A stretch of 49,465 nucleotides of DNA. Source: JAPLDA01 sp043783155. Lineage in GTDB: Bacteria; Bacteroidota; Bacteroidia; AKYH767-A; 2013-40CM-41-45. The stretch lies in assembly GCA_043783155.1 (NCBI GenBank), contig JAYVZS010000142.1:1-49465 (forward strand), given 5' to 3'. This document shows, one piece after another, positions 42,185 to 49,465 of the stretch. A model generated the notes under the pieces. The model was not told the DNA's origin. It saw only the letters and a program-made list of their open reading frames with translations, and ran no database searches. The position numbers and the translations under genes are program-made. Position 1 is the first letter of the stretch; every line of letters begins with the position of its first letter.

Positions 42185-43717
42185 TTATTTTTCTGTTTCA
42201 ACAACTTCTTCTTTTCTCTCCGCCCTCATTTGCGGAAAGAAAAGAACATCCTGGATAGAGGCGGAGTTGGTCATGATCATCGTCAGACGATCAATTCCGA
42301 TTCCGAGACCGGCGGTCGGGGGCATACCATATTCAATGGCGCGTAAAAAATCTTCGTCTAACTGCATCGCCTCTTCGTCGCCTCTTTTTCCGAGTTCAAG
42401 TTGTTCTTCAAAACGTTTACGCTGATCAATCGGATCATTCAATTCAGAAAATGCGTTACAGATTTCTTTGCCGTTGCAGATGGCTTCGAAACGCTCAACC
42501 AGACCGGGTTTGCTGCGGTGCTTTTTTGCAAGCGGGCTCATCTCAACAGGATAATCAGTAATGAATGTCGGTTGAATCAATTTCGGTTCGCATTTTTCTC
42601 CGAAGATTTCATCAATCATTTTTCCGCGTCCCATCGTCTTGTCAATGTGAATGCCCATACCACGCGCGGCCTGTGCAAGTTGTTCTTCACTCATCTCCGT
42701 GATATCAACTCCGGTATAATGCGAGATGGCTTCATACATGGTAAACCGTTTCCACGGGCGTTTGAAATTGATTGTATGTTCACCTACTTGTATGTCTGTT
42801 TTTCCGTGGAGATCCATCGCGATTTTCTCAACCATTTCTTCCACGAGGTTCATCATCCACTCGTAATCTTTGTAGGCAACGTACAACTCCATTTGCGTGA
42901 ATTCAGGATTATGAAAACGACTCATTCCTTCATTTCTGAAATCTTTTGAAAATTCATAGACACCGTCAAAGCCACCGACGATCAGTCGTTTCAGGTATAG
43001 CTCGTTGGCGATGCGCAAATACAAAGTCATGTCAAGCGTGTTGTGATATGTCTTGAACGGACGAGCAGCAGCGCCACCATAGAGCGGCTGAAGAATCGGG
43101 GTTTCAACTTCGAGGTAACTTTTATGATTGAGAAAAGAACGCATGGAATTGGTGAGCTGTGTGCGCTTGATAAAAGCGTCTTTTACTTCAGGATTTACAA
43201 TCAGGTCAACATAACGCTGTCGGTAACGCTGCTCAGGATCCGTGAACGCATCGTGTATATTTCCTTCTGCGTCTTTCTTCACAACCGGTAAAGGGCGAAG
43301 CGCTTTTGTCAATAATTTTATTTCATTCGCATGAATAGAAATCTCGCCGGTCTTGGTTCTGAAAGCATATCCTTTTACTCCGATGATGTCGCCGATGTCG
43401 AGCATTTTTTTCCAGATCACATCGTACACTGTTTTATCTTCACCCGGGCAAATCTCATCGCGTTTCACATACACCTGAATTTTACCGACGCTGTCCTGCA
43501 GCACGGCGAAAGCAGCTTTACCCATATCGCGTACGCTCATGATACGGCCGGCAAACGAAATACTTTTGAGCTCATCGGGAGCCGAATCAAAATGATCGAG
43601 AATATATTTTGATGAATGTGTGATTTCCCATAAATCGGCAGGATACGCATCGATGCCTATTTTGTTGAGCTCTTCTAATTTCTGTCTTCGAATGATTTCT
43701 TGTTCTGTAAGTTCCAT
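42185..43717 (-). CDS. lysS: Lysyl-tRNA synthetase, class II
   Basis: Charges tRNA-Lys. It has 510 residues. The N-terminal OB fold binds the anticodon (ISFAGRIMSVRDMGKAAFAV), motif 2 is FRNEGMSRFHNPEFTQMELY, and motif 3 is GLGIGIDRLTMI near the C-terminus. Start ATG 43717 is chosen; the TTG at 43738 overlaps the TATCTTTG promoter element and cannot begin translation. It is the first gene of a tightly packed operon with the M28-PDZ lipoprotein, gpsA and the GT39-like gene (gaps of 6, 73 and 4 bp). Confidence 0.97.
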   Translation of the reverse strand: MELTEQEIIRRQKLEELNKIGIDAYPADLWEITHSSKYILDHFDSAPDELKSISFAGRIMSVRDMGKAAFAVLQDSVGKIQVYVKRDEICPGEDKTVYDVIWKKMLDIGDIIGVKGYAFRTKTGEISIHANEIKLLTKALRPLPVVKKDAEGNIHDAFTDPEQRYRQRYVDLIVNPEVKDAFIKRTQLTNSMRSFLNHKSYLEVETPILQPLYGGAAARPFKTYHNTLDMTLYLRIANELYLKRLIVGGFDGVYEFSKDFRNEGMSRFHNPEFTQMELYVAYKDYEWMMNLVEEMVEKIAMDLHGKTDIQVGEHTINFKRPWKRFTMYEAISHYTGVDITEMSEEQLAQAARGMGIHIDKTMGRGKMIDEIFGEKCEPKLIQPTFITDYPVEMSPLAKKHRSKPGLVERFEAICNGKEICNAFSELNDPIDQRKRFEEQLELGKRGDEEAMQLDEDFLRAIEYGMPPTAGLGIGIDRLTMIMTNSASIQDVLFFPQMRAERKEEVVETEK

Positions 43718-43735
43718 TTTGTAATATTGAGATGG

Positions 43736-43743
43736 CAAAGATA
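43736..43743 (-). promoter_or_regulatory. -7 box (TATCTTTG) of the lysS operon
   Basis: Perfect TAnnTTTG match on the minus strand, ending 18 bp before the lysS start. Confidence 0.65.
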
Positions 43744-43795
43744 GAAAAATGGAGGTGTGAAAACCCTGTTATATAGCCCGACAATCTTCTTTTTC

Positions 43796-43803
43796 TATCT
43801 TTG
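43796..43803 (+). promoter_or_regulatory. -7 box (TATCTTTG) of the isomerase gene
   Basis: Perfect TAnnTTTG match, 29 bp before the ATG at 43833; it diverges from the lysS promoter 52 bp away. Confidence 0.65.
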
Positions 43804-43832
43804 TATCCTGGATAAAAGCAATACCATTTAGA

Positions 43833-44816
43833 ATGAAAAAATTAGTGCAAAATTTCCCCAACCAACTCAGGGAAGCGATAGCTATCGGAGAGAAATCTTC
43901 AATTCGAAAATCACCATCCGAAATCCGCAGTGTTTTAATAACCGGTCTCGGTGGCAGCGGCATTGGAGGAACAATTGTGTCTGAAATTGTAGCTGATGAA
44001 TGCACGATCCCGATCCTGGTGAACAAGGATTATTTTCTTCCTGCCTGTGTAAATCAACATTCGCTTGTGATTGTTTCTTCTTATTCAGGAAATACAGAAG
44101 AAACGATCCAGGCCATGGAAGCGGCTTTGAAAGCAAAAGCAAAAATTGTCTGCATTTCTTCCGGCGGAAAAATTTCGGAGATGGCAAAACAGAACAACTG
44201 CGACCTGGTGACTATTCCGGGTGGGATGCCGCCCCGTTCCTGTCTTGGGTATTCATTGACGCAGTTGTTTTTTATTCTGAATGGTTTAAAACTGATCGGC
44301 GATTCATTTAAAACGCAATTAAAAGATGCGGTGGATTTAATTGTAACAGAAGAACAGGCAATTAAGTTGGAAGCAACTGCCATAGCGGAATTCCTATACG
44401 AAAGAACACCGGTAATTTATGCTGTGGATGGGTACAACGGAGTCGCCACTCGTTTTCGTCAGCAGATCAATGAGAACAGTAAAATGCTTTGCTGGCATCA
44501 CATTTTGCCTGAGATGAACCACAATGAATTAGTGGGTTGGGCGGGAGGATGGGCAAACCTCGCTGTTATTATACTCAGAAATAAAACGGATTATTCACGG
44601 ACACAAACGCGTATTGAAATCAGCAAAGAAATTTTTTCAAAACATACGTCTCACGTTCGTGAACTCTGGTCGAAAGGAAATTCACAATTAGAAAAAAGTA
44701 TTTACCTGATTCATCTCACAGACTGGGCATCGTGTTACCTTGCTGATAAGAACGGAGTGGATGCGATTGAAATAAATGTCATCAATCAGCTGAAAGGTTC
44801 GTTGGCGAAGATTTAA
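43833..44816 (+). CDS. Bifunctional phosphoglucose/phosphomannose isomerase-type SIS protein
   Basis: Cytoplasmic sugar-phosphate isomerase of 327 residues. The SIS domain is seen as ITGLGGSGIGGTIVSEIVAD, VSSYSGNTEETIQAMEAA and the PGI/PMI-type C-terminal domain carries EMNHNELVGWAGG with the catalytic Glu/His region. The family (PF10432-type) interconverts glucose 6-P, fructose 6-P and mannose 6-P, mainly in archaea and several bacteria, including Bacteroidota that lack a classical Pgi. Which isomerisation dominates cannot be read from the sequence. The final codons and stop fall inside a GAAGATTTAAG word repeat. Confidence 0.88.
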   Translation: MKKLVQNFPNQLREAIAIGEKSSIRKSPSEIRSVLITGLGGSGIGGTIVSEIVADECTIPILVNKDYFLPACVNQHSLVIVSSYSGNTEETIQAMEAALKAKAKIVCISSGGKISEMAKQNNCDLVTIPGGMPPRSCLGYSLTQLFFILNGLKLIGDSFKTQLKDAVDLIVTEEQAIKLEATAIAEFLYERTPVIYAVDGYNGVATRFRQQINENSKMLCWHHILPEMNHNELVGWAGGWANLAVIILRNKTDYSRTQTRIEISKEIFSKHTSHVRELWSKGNSQLEKSIYLIHLTDWASCYLADKNGVDAIEINVINQLKGSLAKI

Positions 44817-44850
44817 GGATTGAAGATTTAAGATTTAAGATTGAATATTC
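44808..44850 (+). repeat. GATTTAAG short-word repeat over a stop codon
   Basis: GAAGATTTAAG, GAAGATTTAAG, ATTTAAG and GATTGAA follow one another. The first copy contains the last codons and TAA of the isomerase gene; the rest is intergenic. Confidence 0.65.
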
Positions 44851-44899
44851 GAGACTCAAATTTTCAGTATTCATTTTTCAATAGCAATAAAAAAGTTTC

Positions 44900-45622
44900 A
44901 TGCAACCAGTCGTTTTCCAGGATCTCGGATTAATTGATTACAAAGAAGCCTGGGATTACCAGGAGAAGCTTTTCAATGAAGTTGTTGAGCGAAAATTAGG
45001 AAACCGGGATCTCCCTTCCAACCTCCAACTTCCAACCTCCAACTTCCTTTTGTTTTGTGAGCACCCTCACGTCTATACGCTCGGCCGAAGCGGTAATGAA
45101 AAAAATTTATTAGCCAGCGATCTCGATCTGAAAAAAGCGCAGGCAACGTTTTATAAAAATAACCGCGGAGGAGATATTACGTATCACGGTCCCGGACAAA
45201 TTGTTGGCTACCCGATTCTTGATCTTGATAATTTTTTCACTGACGTTCACAAATATCTCCGCTATCTCGAAGAAGCCATCATTCTTACGTTGAAAGAATA
45301 TGGAATTGAAAGCGGAAGGATTGCCGGACTAACGGGAGTCTGGATGGATGCGGAAGATAAAATCAAAGCACGGAAAATCTGCGCGTTTGGAGTCCGTTGT
45401 TCACGATGGGTAACGATGCATGGTTTTGCTTTTAATGTGAATACCGATTTGAGTTACTTCGGAAATATTATTCCATGCGGGATCCAGGACAAAGCTGTCA
45501 CTTCTCTTGCGAAAGAATTAGGAAGAGAAATGGACATGAATGAAGTGAAAGAAAAGGTAAAGACGCATCTTGCCGAACTTTTTGGAATGTCAATTATTGA
45601 ACAGGCTTATAGCCGGCAATGA
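44900..45622 (+). CDS. lipB: Lipoyl(octanoyl) transferase
   Basis: Transfers octanoyl from acyl carrier protein to lipoate-dependent proteins such as the E2 subunits. It has 240 residues. Family motifs: FCEHPHVYTLGRSG, NRGGDITYHGPGQIVGYPI, the catalytic Lys in ARKICAFGV, RWVTMHGFAFNV, and the catalytic Cys in NIIPCGIQDKAVTSL. Just before the EHPHVYTLG motif, residues 39-49 (LPSNLQLPTSN) are encoded by a 14-bp tandem repeat at 45016-45047. The loop's overall length is close to that of homologues as I remember them, so function is probably kept. Confidence 0.95.
   Translation: MQPVVFQDLGLIDYKEAWDYQEKLFNEVVERKLGNRDLPSNLQLPTSNFLLFCEHPHVYTLGRSGNEKNLLASDLDLKKAQATFYKNNRGGDITYHGPGQIVGYPILDLDNFFTDVHKYLRYLEEAIILTLKEYGIESGRIAGLTGVWMDAEDKIKARKICAFGVRCSRWVTMHGFAFNVNTDLSYFGNIIPCGIQDKAVTSLAKELGREMDMNEVKEKVKTHLAELFGMSIIEQAYSRQ
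45016..45047 (+). repeat. 14-bp tandem repeat inside lipB
   Basis: Two perfect copies of TTCCAACCTCCAAC (45016-45029 and 45030-45043) plus TTCC. The period and style are those of the intergenic word repeats. Confidence 0.85.
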
Positions 45623-45702
45623 GCCCGAGATATTAAAAAAAACTGTTGGCAAATTGTGTGTTAACCTTTTTCCGGCAGTCTTTTGATTTACTAATTTGCG
45701 AT

Positions 45703-46854
45703 ATGAAAAAGACCGGCATCTGGACAAAAATATTTTGGTTTTTCTTTATTCTTCTGGTCAGTGTGAATATTGCCATCATCATCACCGGCAACAGCTACAT
45801 GTACAAGGCATTGATTTATACCTATGCCGACATTGATGATCTCGACATTTTCGAAACACGGGTGGTTGACAACGGAGCACCACAGCCATGGCTGGTTTCA
45901 AAAGATTACAACAAACAAGCACTTCCATCCGCACTGCTTTCAGAACTTGAAAAAAATAAAAGTGTCGCTTTTCTCATGATCAAAAACGATTCGATTTACC
46001 ACGAACAATATTGGGATCACTACGACCAGAATTCGCTCAGCAATTCTTTTTCAATGGCGAAAAGTATCGTGAGTATCCTGGTAGGAATTGCCGTTGACGA
46101 AGGAAAAATAAAAAGCATTGACGATCCGGTTGGAAATTATCTTCCGCATTTTAAAGACGGTAATAATGCGAAGCTGACCATCCGCCATTTATTAACGATG
46201 AGTTCGGGGCTGAACTGGGATGAAAATTATTCCAGTCTTTTCAGTGTTACCACGAAAGCATATTACGGAAGTAATCTTAAAAAATTAATGAGTGGGCTAA
46301 ATGTTGTGAATGAGCCCGGAAAAAAATTTGATTACATGAGCGGTAACACACAATTGTTGGCGTTTATCGTTGAGAAGGCAACAGGAAAAAATCTGAGTGA
46401 TTATGCGTCGGAAAAAATATGGAAACCGGTTGGAGCAGAACATTCGGCGCAGTGGTCGCTTGATCATGTGAATGGAGAAGAAAAAGCGTATTGTTGTTTT
46501 TATTCCAACGCCCGCGACTTTGCACGATACGGAAAATTGTATCTCGACAGCGGCCAATGGAACGGACAGCAACTTGTTTCTAAAAATTATGTAAAGGAAT
46601 CGACCACTCCTGCGCCTGTTGATTTCTCGGGCAATGAACAAAACTGTTACGGCTTTCAGTGGTGGCTGACACAGGAAAAAGGACATAAAATATTTTATGC
46701 GCGCGGTTTGCGCGGTCAATACATTGTTGTTATTCCCGATAAACAAATTATTTTTGTGCGGCTTGGAGTAGAACGCCCTCAACCGGGACAGGATCACAAA
46801 TTATCAGATCTCCAAGTCTATATTGACGGAGTATTGCAAATGGCCGGTGACTAA
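45703..46854 (+). CDS. Beta-lactamase-like serine hydrolase, membrane-anchored
   Basis: Protein of 383 residues with an N-terminal membrane anchor (FWFFFILLVSVNIAIIITG). The penicillin-binding-protein fold has the SxxK motif SMAK at residues 117-120, a Tyr-containing second motif in DYMSGNTQLLAFIVEKATG and a third in ARGLRGQYIVV. The segment RHLLTMSSGLNWDE is typical of class C-like esterases/hydrolases of the 'serine hydrolase' (EstB/6-aminohexanoate dimer hydrolase) type. It faces the periplasm; the substrate is not known, and a true beta-lactamase is unlikely. Start ATG 45703; the open frame from 45646 lacks a plausible start. Confidence 0.85.
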   Translation: MKKTGIWTKIFWFFFILLVSVNIAIIITGNSYMYKALIYTYADIDDLDIFETRVVDNGAPQPWLVSKDYNKQALPSALLSELEKNKSVAFLMIKNDSIYHEQYWDHYDQNSLSNSFSMAKSIVSILVGIAVDEGKIKSIDDPVGNYLPHFKDGNNAKLTIRHLLTMSSGLNWDENYSSLFSVTTKAYYGSNLKKLMSGLNVVNEPGKKFDYMSGNTQLLAFIVEKATGKNLSDYASEKIWKPVGAEHSAQWSLDHVNGEEKAYCCFYSNARDFARYGKLYLDSGQWNGQQLVSKNYVKESTTPAPVDFSGNEQNCYGFQWWLTQEKGHKIFYARGLRGQYIVVIPDKQIIFVRLGVERPQPGQDHKLSDLQVYIDGVLQMAGD

Positions 46855-46891
46855 AATTAGAATTCAATTCCGGATGACCAATCATATTTAT

Positions 46892-46899
46892 TACTTTTG
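46892..46899 (+). promoter_or_regulatory. -7 box (TACTTTTG) of the conserved hypothetical gene
   Basis: Perfect TAnnTTTG match, 23 bp before the ATG at 46923. Confidence 0.55.
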
Positions 46900-46922
46900 A
46901 AGTTTAAGTTGAAGACCAGACG

Positions 46923-47327
46923 ATGCTTAAGGATATTCCCCAATTAGTTGTAGAAAATATTGCGATCGCAGTAGTGGAGGAGCCGGGTGATGAAGGAGAA
47001 ATGATCTGGAATGTTTACTTAGTCAATCTCTACGATAAAAAAATTGAAGGGGTATTAGTAAGCTCAAAGGGATATGGAAGTTTCGAAGGGCGTGATGTCA
47101 AGACCACGGTTCTTCGTCATCTCATCGGTGAACTCGAACCGCGTGATTATGCGAAGATAGAACCGATCATGCCCGATGTATTCGGACTGAATAATGAATA
47201 CTGGGTAAGTTTTTACCTCGAGAAAAAAATGTACGATAAGAAATACATTTTTCTTCCAGAGAGTATCAAGGAAGAACATTTTACGGTGATACCGGTGCTC
47301 AAGAAAAGGGGAGTGATGATACAGTAA
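46923..47327 (+). CDS. Conserved Bacteroidota hypothetical protein, 134 aa
   Basis: Small cytoplasmic protein without signal or membrane segment. The blocks WNVYLVNLYDKKIEGVLVSS, LRHLIGELEPRDYAKIEPI, GLNNEYWVSFYLEKKMYDKK and YIFLPESI are recognisable from a family confined to Bacteroidota that is sometimes mislabelled 'phenylalanyl-tRNA synthetase subunit alpha'; it has no synthetase motifs. The function is unknown. It is transcribed from a TACTTTTG element. Confidence 0.8.
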   Translation: MLKDIPQLVVENIAIAVVEEPGDEGEMIWNVYLVNLYDKKIEGVLVSSKGYGSFEGRDVKTTVLRHLIGELEPRDYAKIEPIMPDVFGLNNEYWVSFYLEKKMYDKKYIFLPESIKEEHFTVIPVLKKRGVMIQ

Positions 47328-47382
47328 CAATGTGCAAATGTGAGTGGATACAGGGAGACTGAATTTATTTATTGATTAATGC

Positions 47383-47390
47383 TATTTTTG
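47383..47390 (+). promoter_or_regulatory. -7 box (TATTTTTG) before the exonuclease gene
   Basis: Perfect TAnnTTTG match about 100 bp before the start. A second, weaker TACTTTTA lies at 47406-47413, so the true start site is undecided. Confidence 0.4.
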
Positions 47391-47491
47391 GTATAATTTT
47401 TTTCGTACTTTTAAATACTGATTGCGGTACCCGCATGTACGCATCTTCAAATTTTCCAATTTAATTTTAACCTTTTTTAAAACCATGACCC

Positions 47492-48208
47492 ATGTTAGAA
47501 AACATCAACATCACCAACATCCTGTTTCTCGACATTGAAACAGCGCCGCAGTATCCTCGTTTTGACGATGCACCAAAAGTTATCCGTGATTTGTGGGAGA
47601 AAAAATCGCGCTTCCTGATCAAAGACAATGATGAAACGCCTGATTCCATTTACAGACAGGCTGGCATCTACGCTGAGTTCGGAAAAGTAATTTGTATTTC
47701 CTGCGGATATTTTTCCGCAGACCGCAAGCTCCGTGTCAAATCTTTTTTCGGAGATGATGAAAAAGTATTGTTGCAGGGCTTTAGCGAAATGCTGACGAAA
47801 TTTTTTACCAAAAATGACAAACAACTTTGTGCACACAACGGGAAAGAATTTGATTTTCCTTTTCTCGCGCGAAGAATGATCGTCAACGGGCTTCGACTTC
47901 CGATTGTGCTCGACACATCCGGAAAAAAACCATGGGAAGTAAATCATCTTGATACGATGGAACTCTGGAAGTTCGGGGATTATAAATCCTACTCGTCATT
48001 GTTATTGCTTGCAACTATTCTCGGCATCCAGACTCCAAAGGACGACATTGATGGCAGCATGGTGTGGGATGTTTACTGGAATGAAAAAAACCTGGAGCGT
48101 ATTGTTACCTATTGCCAGAAAGATGTTTTAACGGTAGCGCAGATTTTATTACGGTTTAAGGGAGAGAAACTATTAATCGAAGACGGTGTTGAAATAATCT
48201 CAGATTAA
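47492..48208 (+). CDS. DEDD-family 3'-5' exonuclease (PolB exo2-like)
   Basis: Protein of 238 residues with the DnaQ/PolB exonuclease motifs: Exo I LFLDIETAPQYPRFDD, Exo II CAHNGKEFDFPFLARRM, and Exo III YCQKDVLTVAQILLRF (the Tyr-x3-Asp form). The four acidic metal ligands are all present. The family resembles 'predicted 3'-5' exonuclease related to the exonuclease domain of PolB' found widely in Bacteroidota, often without a polymerase partner. A role in DNA or RNA trimming is likely; the substrate is not known. It converges on the helicase gene. Confidence 0.85.
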   Translation: MLENINITNILFLDIETAPQYPRFDDAPKVIRDLWEKKSRFLIKDNDETPDSIYRQAGIYAEFGKVICISCGYFSADRKLRVKSFFGDDEKVLLQGFSEMLTKFFTKNDKQLCAHNGKEFDFPFLARRMIVNGLRLPIVLDTSGKKPWEVNHLDTMELWKFGDYKSYSSLLLLATILGIQTPKDDIDGSMVWDVYWNEKNLERIVTYCQKDVLTVAQILLRFKGEKLLIEDGVEIISD

Positions 48209-48226
48209 TTTTCTTATTGCTGGTCC

Positions 48227-48260
48227 ACTATCGATGAGGTTTTAAAGCCTCGTCGATGGT
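48227..48260. terminator. Bidirectional terminator-like hairpin
   Basis: ATCGATGAGG-N8-CCTCGTCGAT with one wobble pair, extended by about three pairs on the outside, between convergent genes. The loop is TTTTAAAG; T-rich tails are weak. Confidence 0.6.
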
Positions 48261-48305
48261 TATCGGACTGCGCCTTTGCGTGAAACCATTTAGCAGATGA
48301 AGATA

Positions 48306-49465
48306 TTATTCCGCTTCGCCCTCTTCGACATCCGCATCAATATTAGGATCCAATCGGTGTTCAGCGAATCGTAGTAAGCCGGCTTTCAGATTTCGCCTGT
48401 AATCTTCCTGTAGCCATTTCACATAACTTTCGGAAGTTTTGCTGAGGCAATGGGTATATACTCTTACCCGGTAATCAATTTCTTCTTTCAGTATATCGGC
48501 AAGTGAAACAGCTTCTTCAAGATCGTCGCTGTTTTCACGGCACATCCTGATGTGTTGTTCAATTGAACGCTCGATCACTACTTTGGGACGTTGTCCGGAT
48601 TTCATGGCGCGCTGATGCTCTTCCTTAATATCGAATTCGATAGAAGCCGATTTACTAAACCGCTCCCGTAACTCATCAGGCATTATATATTTATAGTGAC
48701 GTTCAATTTCTTCATCGCTCCAGATGCCGGCGAGAAATAATTCCGGTGATCTGAAAATTTTATACCAGTCGACATCCATGTCCCAAAGCCCAAAACGGCT
48801 CATGTTATTTCCCAGATCAATCACAGTGAATTCTGATTTATCCGGTAGTATGCGCGACCCTCGTCCGATCATCTGAAAATAAAGAGTAAGCGATTTCGTG
48901 GCGCGGTTCAGGATAATACTCTCTACGGTCGGTTCATCAAAACCTGTTGTAAGAATACTCACTGAAGTAAGGATGGCATCCGCCTTCTCCCGGAACCATT
49001 GTAATATCTCCCGTCGTTCTTTTGGTGTGTGTGTATTATCAAGGTGCCTGATCTTATAGCCGGCTTCATGAAAAGTAGCATACACATATTGTGAAGTAGC
49101 GATACCATTGTTAAAGATCAGCGTTTTCTTACCAAGACTTTTTTCTCTGTAAGCACTCAGTAGTTTATCCTGCATGGCGTGGTTATTATATAGCCGCTCC
49201 GAAGAACTAACTGTATAATCTCCGTTCATTCCTACTTTCAGTGAAGTAAGCCCGACATGATAACTATACGTTGTTGCACGCGCTAAAAATCCCATTTCAA
49301 TGAGAGTGGAAATAGACTCACCTACGATCAGCTCATCGTAATTATCTTTCATCGGGAGATTAATGTTAGAGCTCAGCGGAGTAGCAGTCACTCCCAGGAT
49401 TACACCCTTGTCATAAAACTTAAATAATTTTCCGAAAGAATTATAATGTGCTTCATCGACAATCA
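48306..49465 (-). CDS. SF2 DEAD/DEAH helicase, RadD-like, 5'-truncated by window edge
   Basis: The frame runs off the right edge: the edge sequence encodes IVDEAHYNSFG (motif II, DEAH) and GVTATPLSS (motif III), so motif I and the N-terminus lie outside. The second RecA domain is complete: KKTLIFNNGIATSQ, then VSILTTGFDEPTVESIILNR (motif V) and QMIGRGSR (motif VI). The TTGFDEP and QMIGRGxR forms recall RadD (YejH) and related ATPases that act in DNA repair. A charged C-terminal tail of about 150 residues follows and ends in DADVEEGEAE. The GTG at 49391 is not the start. No defence genes are seen beside it. Confidence 0.88.
   Translation of the reverse strand, partial: IVDEAHYNSFGKLFKFYDKGVILGVTATPLSSNINLPMKDNYDELIVGESISTLIEMGFLARATTYSYHVGLTSLKVGMNGDYTVSSSERLYNNHAMQDKLLSAYREKSLGKKTLIFNNGIATSQYVYATFHEAGYKIRHLDNTHTPKERREILQWFREKADAILTSVSILTTGFDEPTVESIILNRATKSLTLYFQMIGRGSRILPDKSEFTVIDLGNNMSRFGLWDMDVDWYKIFRSPELFLAGIWSDEEIERHYKYIMPDELRERFSKSASIEFDIKEEHQRAMKSGQRPKVVIERSIEQHIRMCRENSDDLEEAVSLADILKEEIDYRVRVYTHCLSKTSESYVKWLQEDYRRNLKAGLLRFAEHRLDPNIDADVEEGEAE

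Noticed and set aside
1..49465. tRNA, rRNA, integrase or transposase genes
   Set aside because: No T-loop-like GGTTCGAAT words in a cloverleaf context, no rRNA sequence and no protein with recombinase motifs were seen.

Overview
The window is a 49.5-kb piece of a Bacteroidota chromosome. The evidence is coherent: several promoters fit the Bacteroidota -7 consensus TAnnTTTG (TATCTTTG, TACTTTTG, TATATTTG), purine-rich Shine-Dalgarno sites are nearly absent, two proteins carry type IX secretion (T9SS) C-terminal sorting domains, there is a serine palmitoyltransferase of the kind that makes bacterial sphingolipids, and DUF4468, DUF885 and a zinc-finger-less DksA-like protein are present. Family or genus cannot be told from the sequence alone. 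No rRNA, tRNA, CRISPR array or transposase was seen.

Layout. 1-3.6 kb: aspS (cut by the left edge), pgk and an acidic hypothetical protein. 3.6-8.7 kb: a DUF885 lipoprotein, diverging from a beta-barrel protein, a GNAT enzyme, a LolC/E-type permease and ispD. 8.8-16.1 kb, minus strand: SPFH protein, DUF4468 protein, D,D-carboxypeptidase with two LysM domains, an outer-membrane barrel plus c-type cytochrome lipoprotein pair behind a perfect 12+12 palindrome, an ABC transporter, and a Gly/His-rich lipoprotein. 16.5-22.7 kb: a small two-helix membrane protein, serine palmitoyltransferase and an overlapping GNAT-fold acyltransferase, then an accessory insert (repeat cluster, small Cys/His protein, frameshifted T9SS LamG protein, XRE regulator), then an SDR reductase. 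Together the first and last parts look like a ceramide pathway split by the insert. 22.7-37.4 kb: rhodanese-thioredoxin fusion, RidA, LTA-synthase-like enzyme, ileS, DksA-like protein, lspA, M28 peptidase, O-antigen ligase/polymerase, a T9SS cargo protein and uvrC. 37.4-43.7 kb, minus strand: lysS, M28-PDZ lipoprotein, gpsA and a GT39-like membrane glycosyltransferase packed as one operon. 43.8-49.5 kb: phosphosugar isomerase, lipB, serine hydrolase, conserved hypothetical, DEDD exonuclease and a RadD-like helicase cut by the right edge.

Most genes are ordinary housekeeping genes. The points of interest are (i) the split sphingolipid locus with a small membrane protein in front of it, (ii) the palindrome-controlled barrel/cytochrome pair, (iii) an XRE gene whose start codon lies in a dyad and whose second operator overlaps the promoter of the LamG gene, and (iv) short repeats of several kinds that fill intergenic gaps and have also entered the coding sequences of aspS and lipB.
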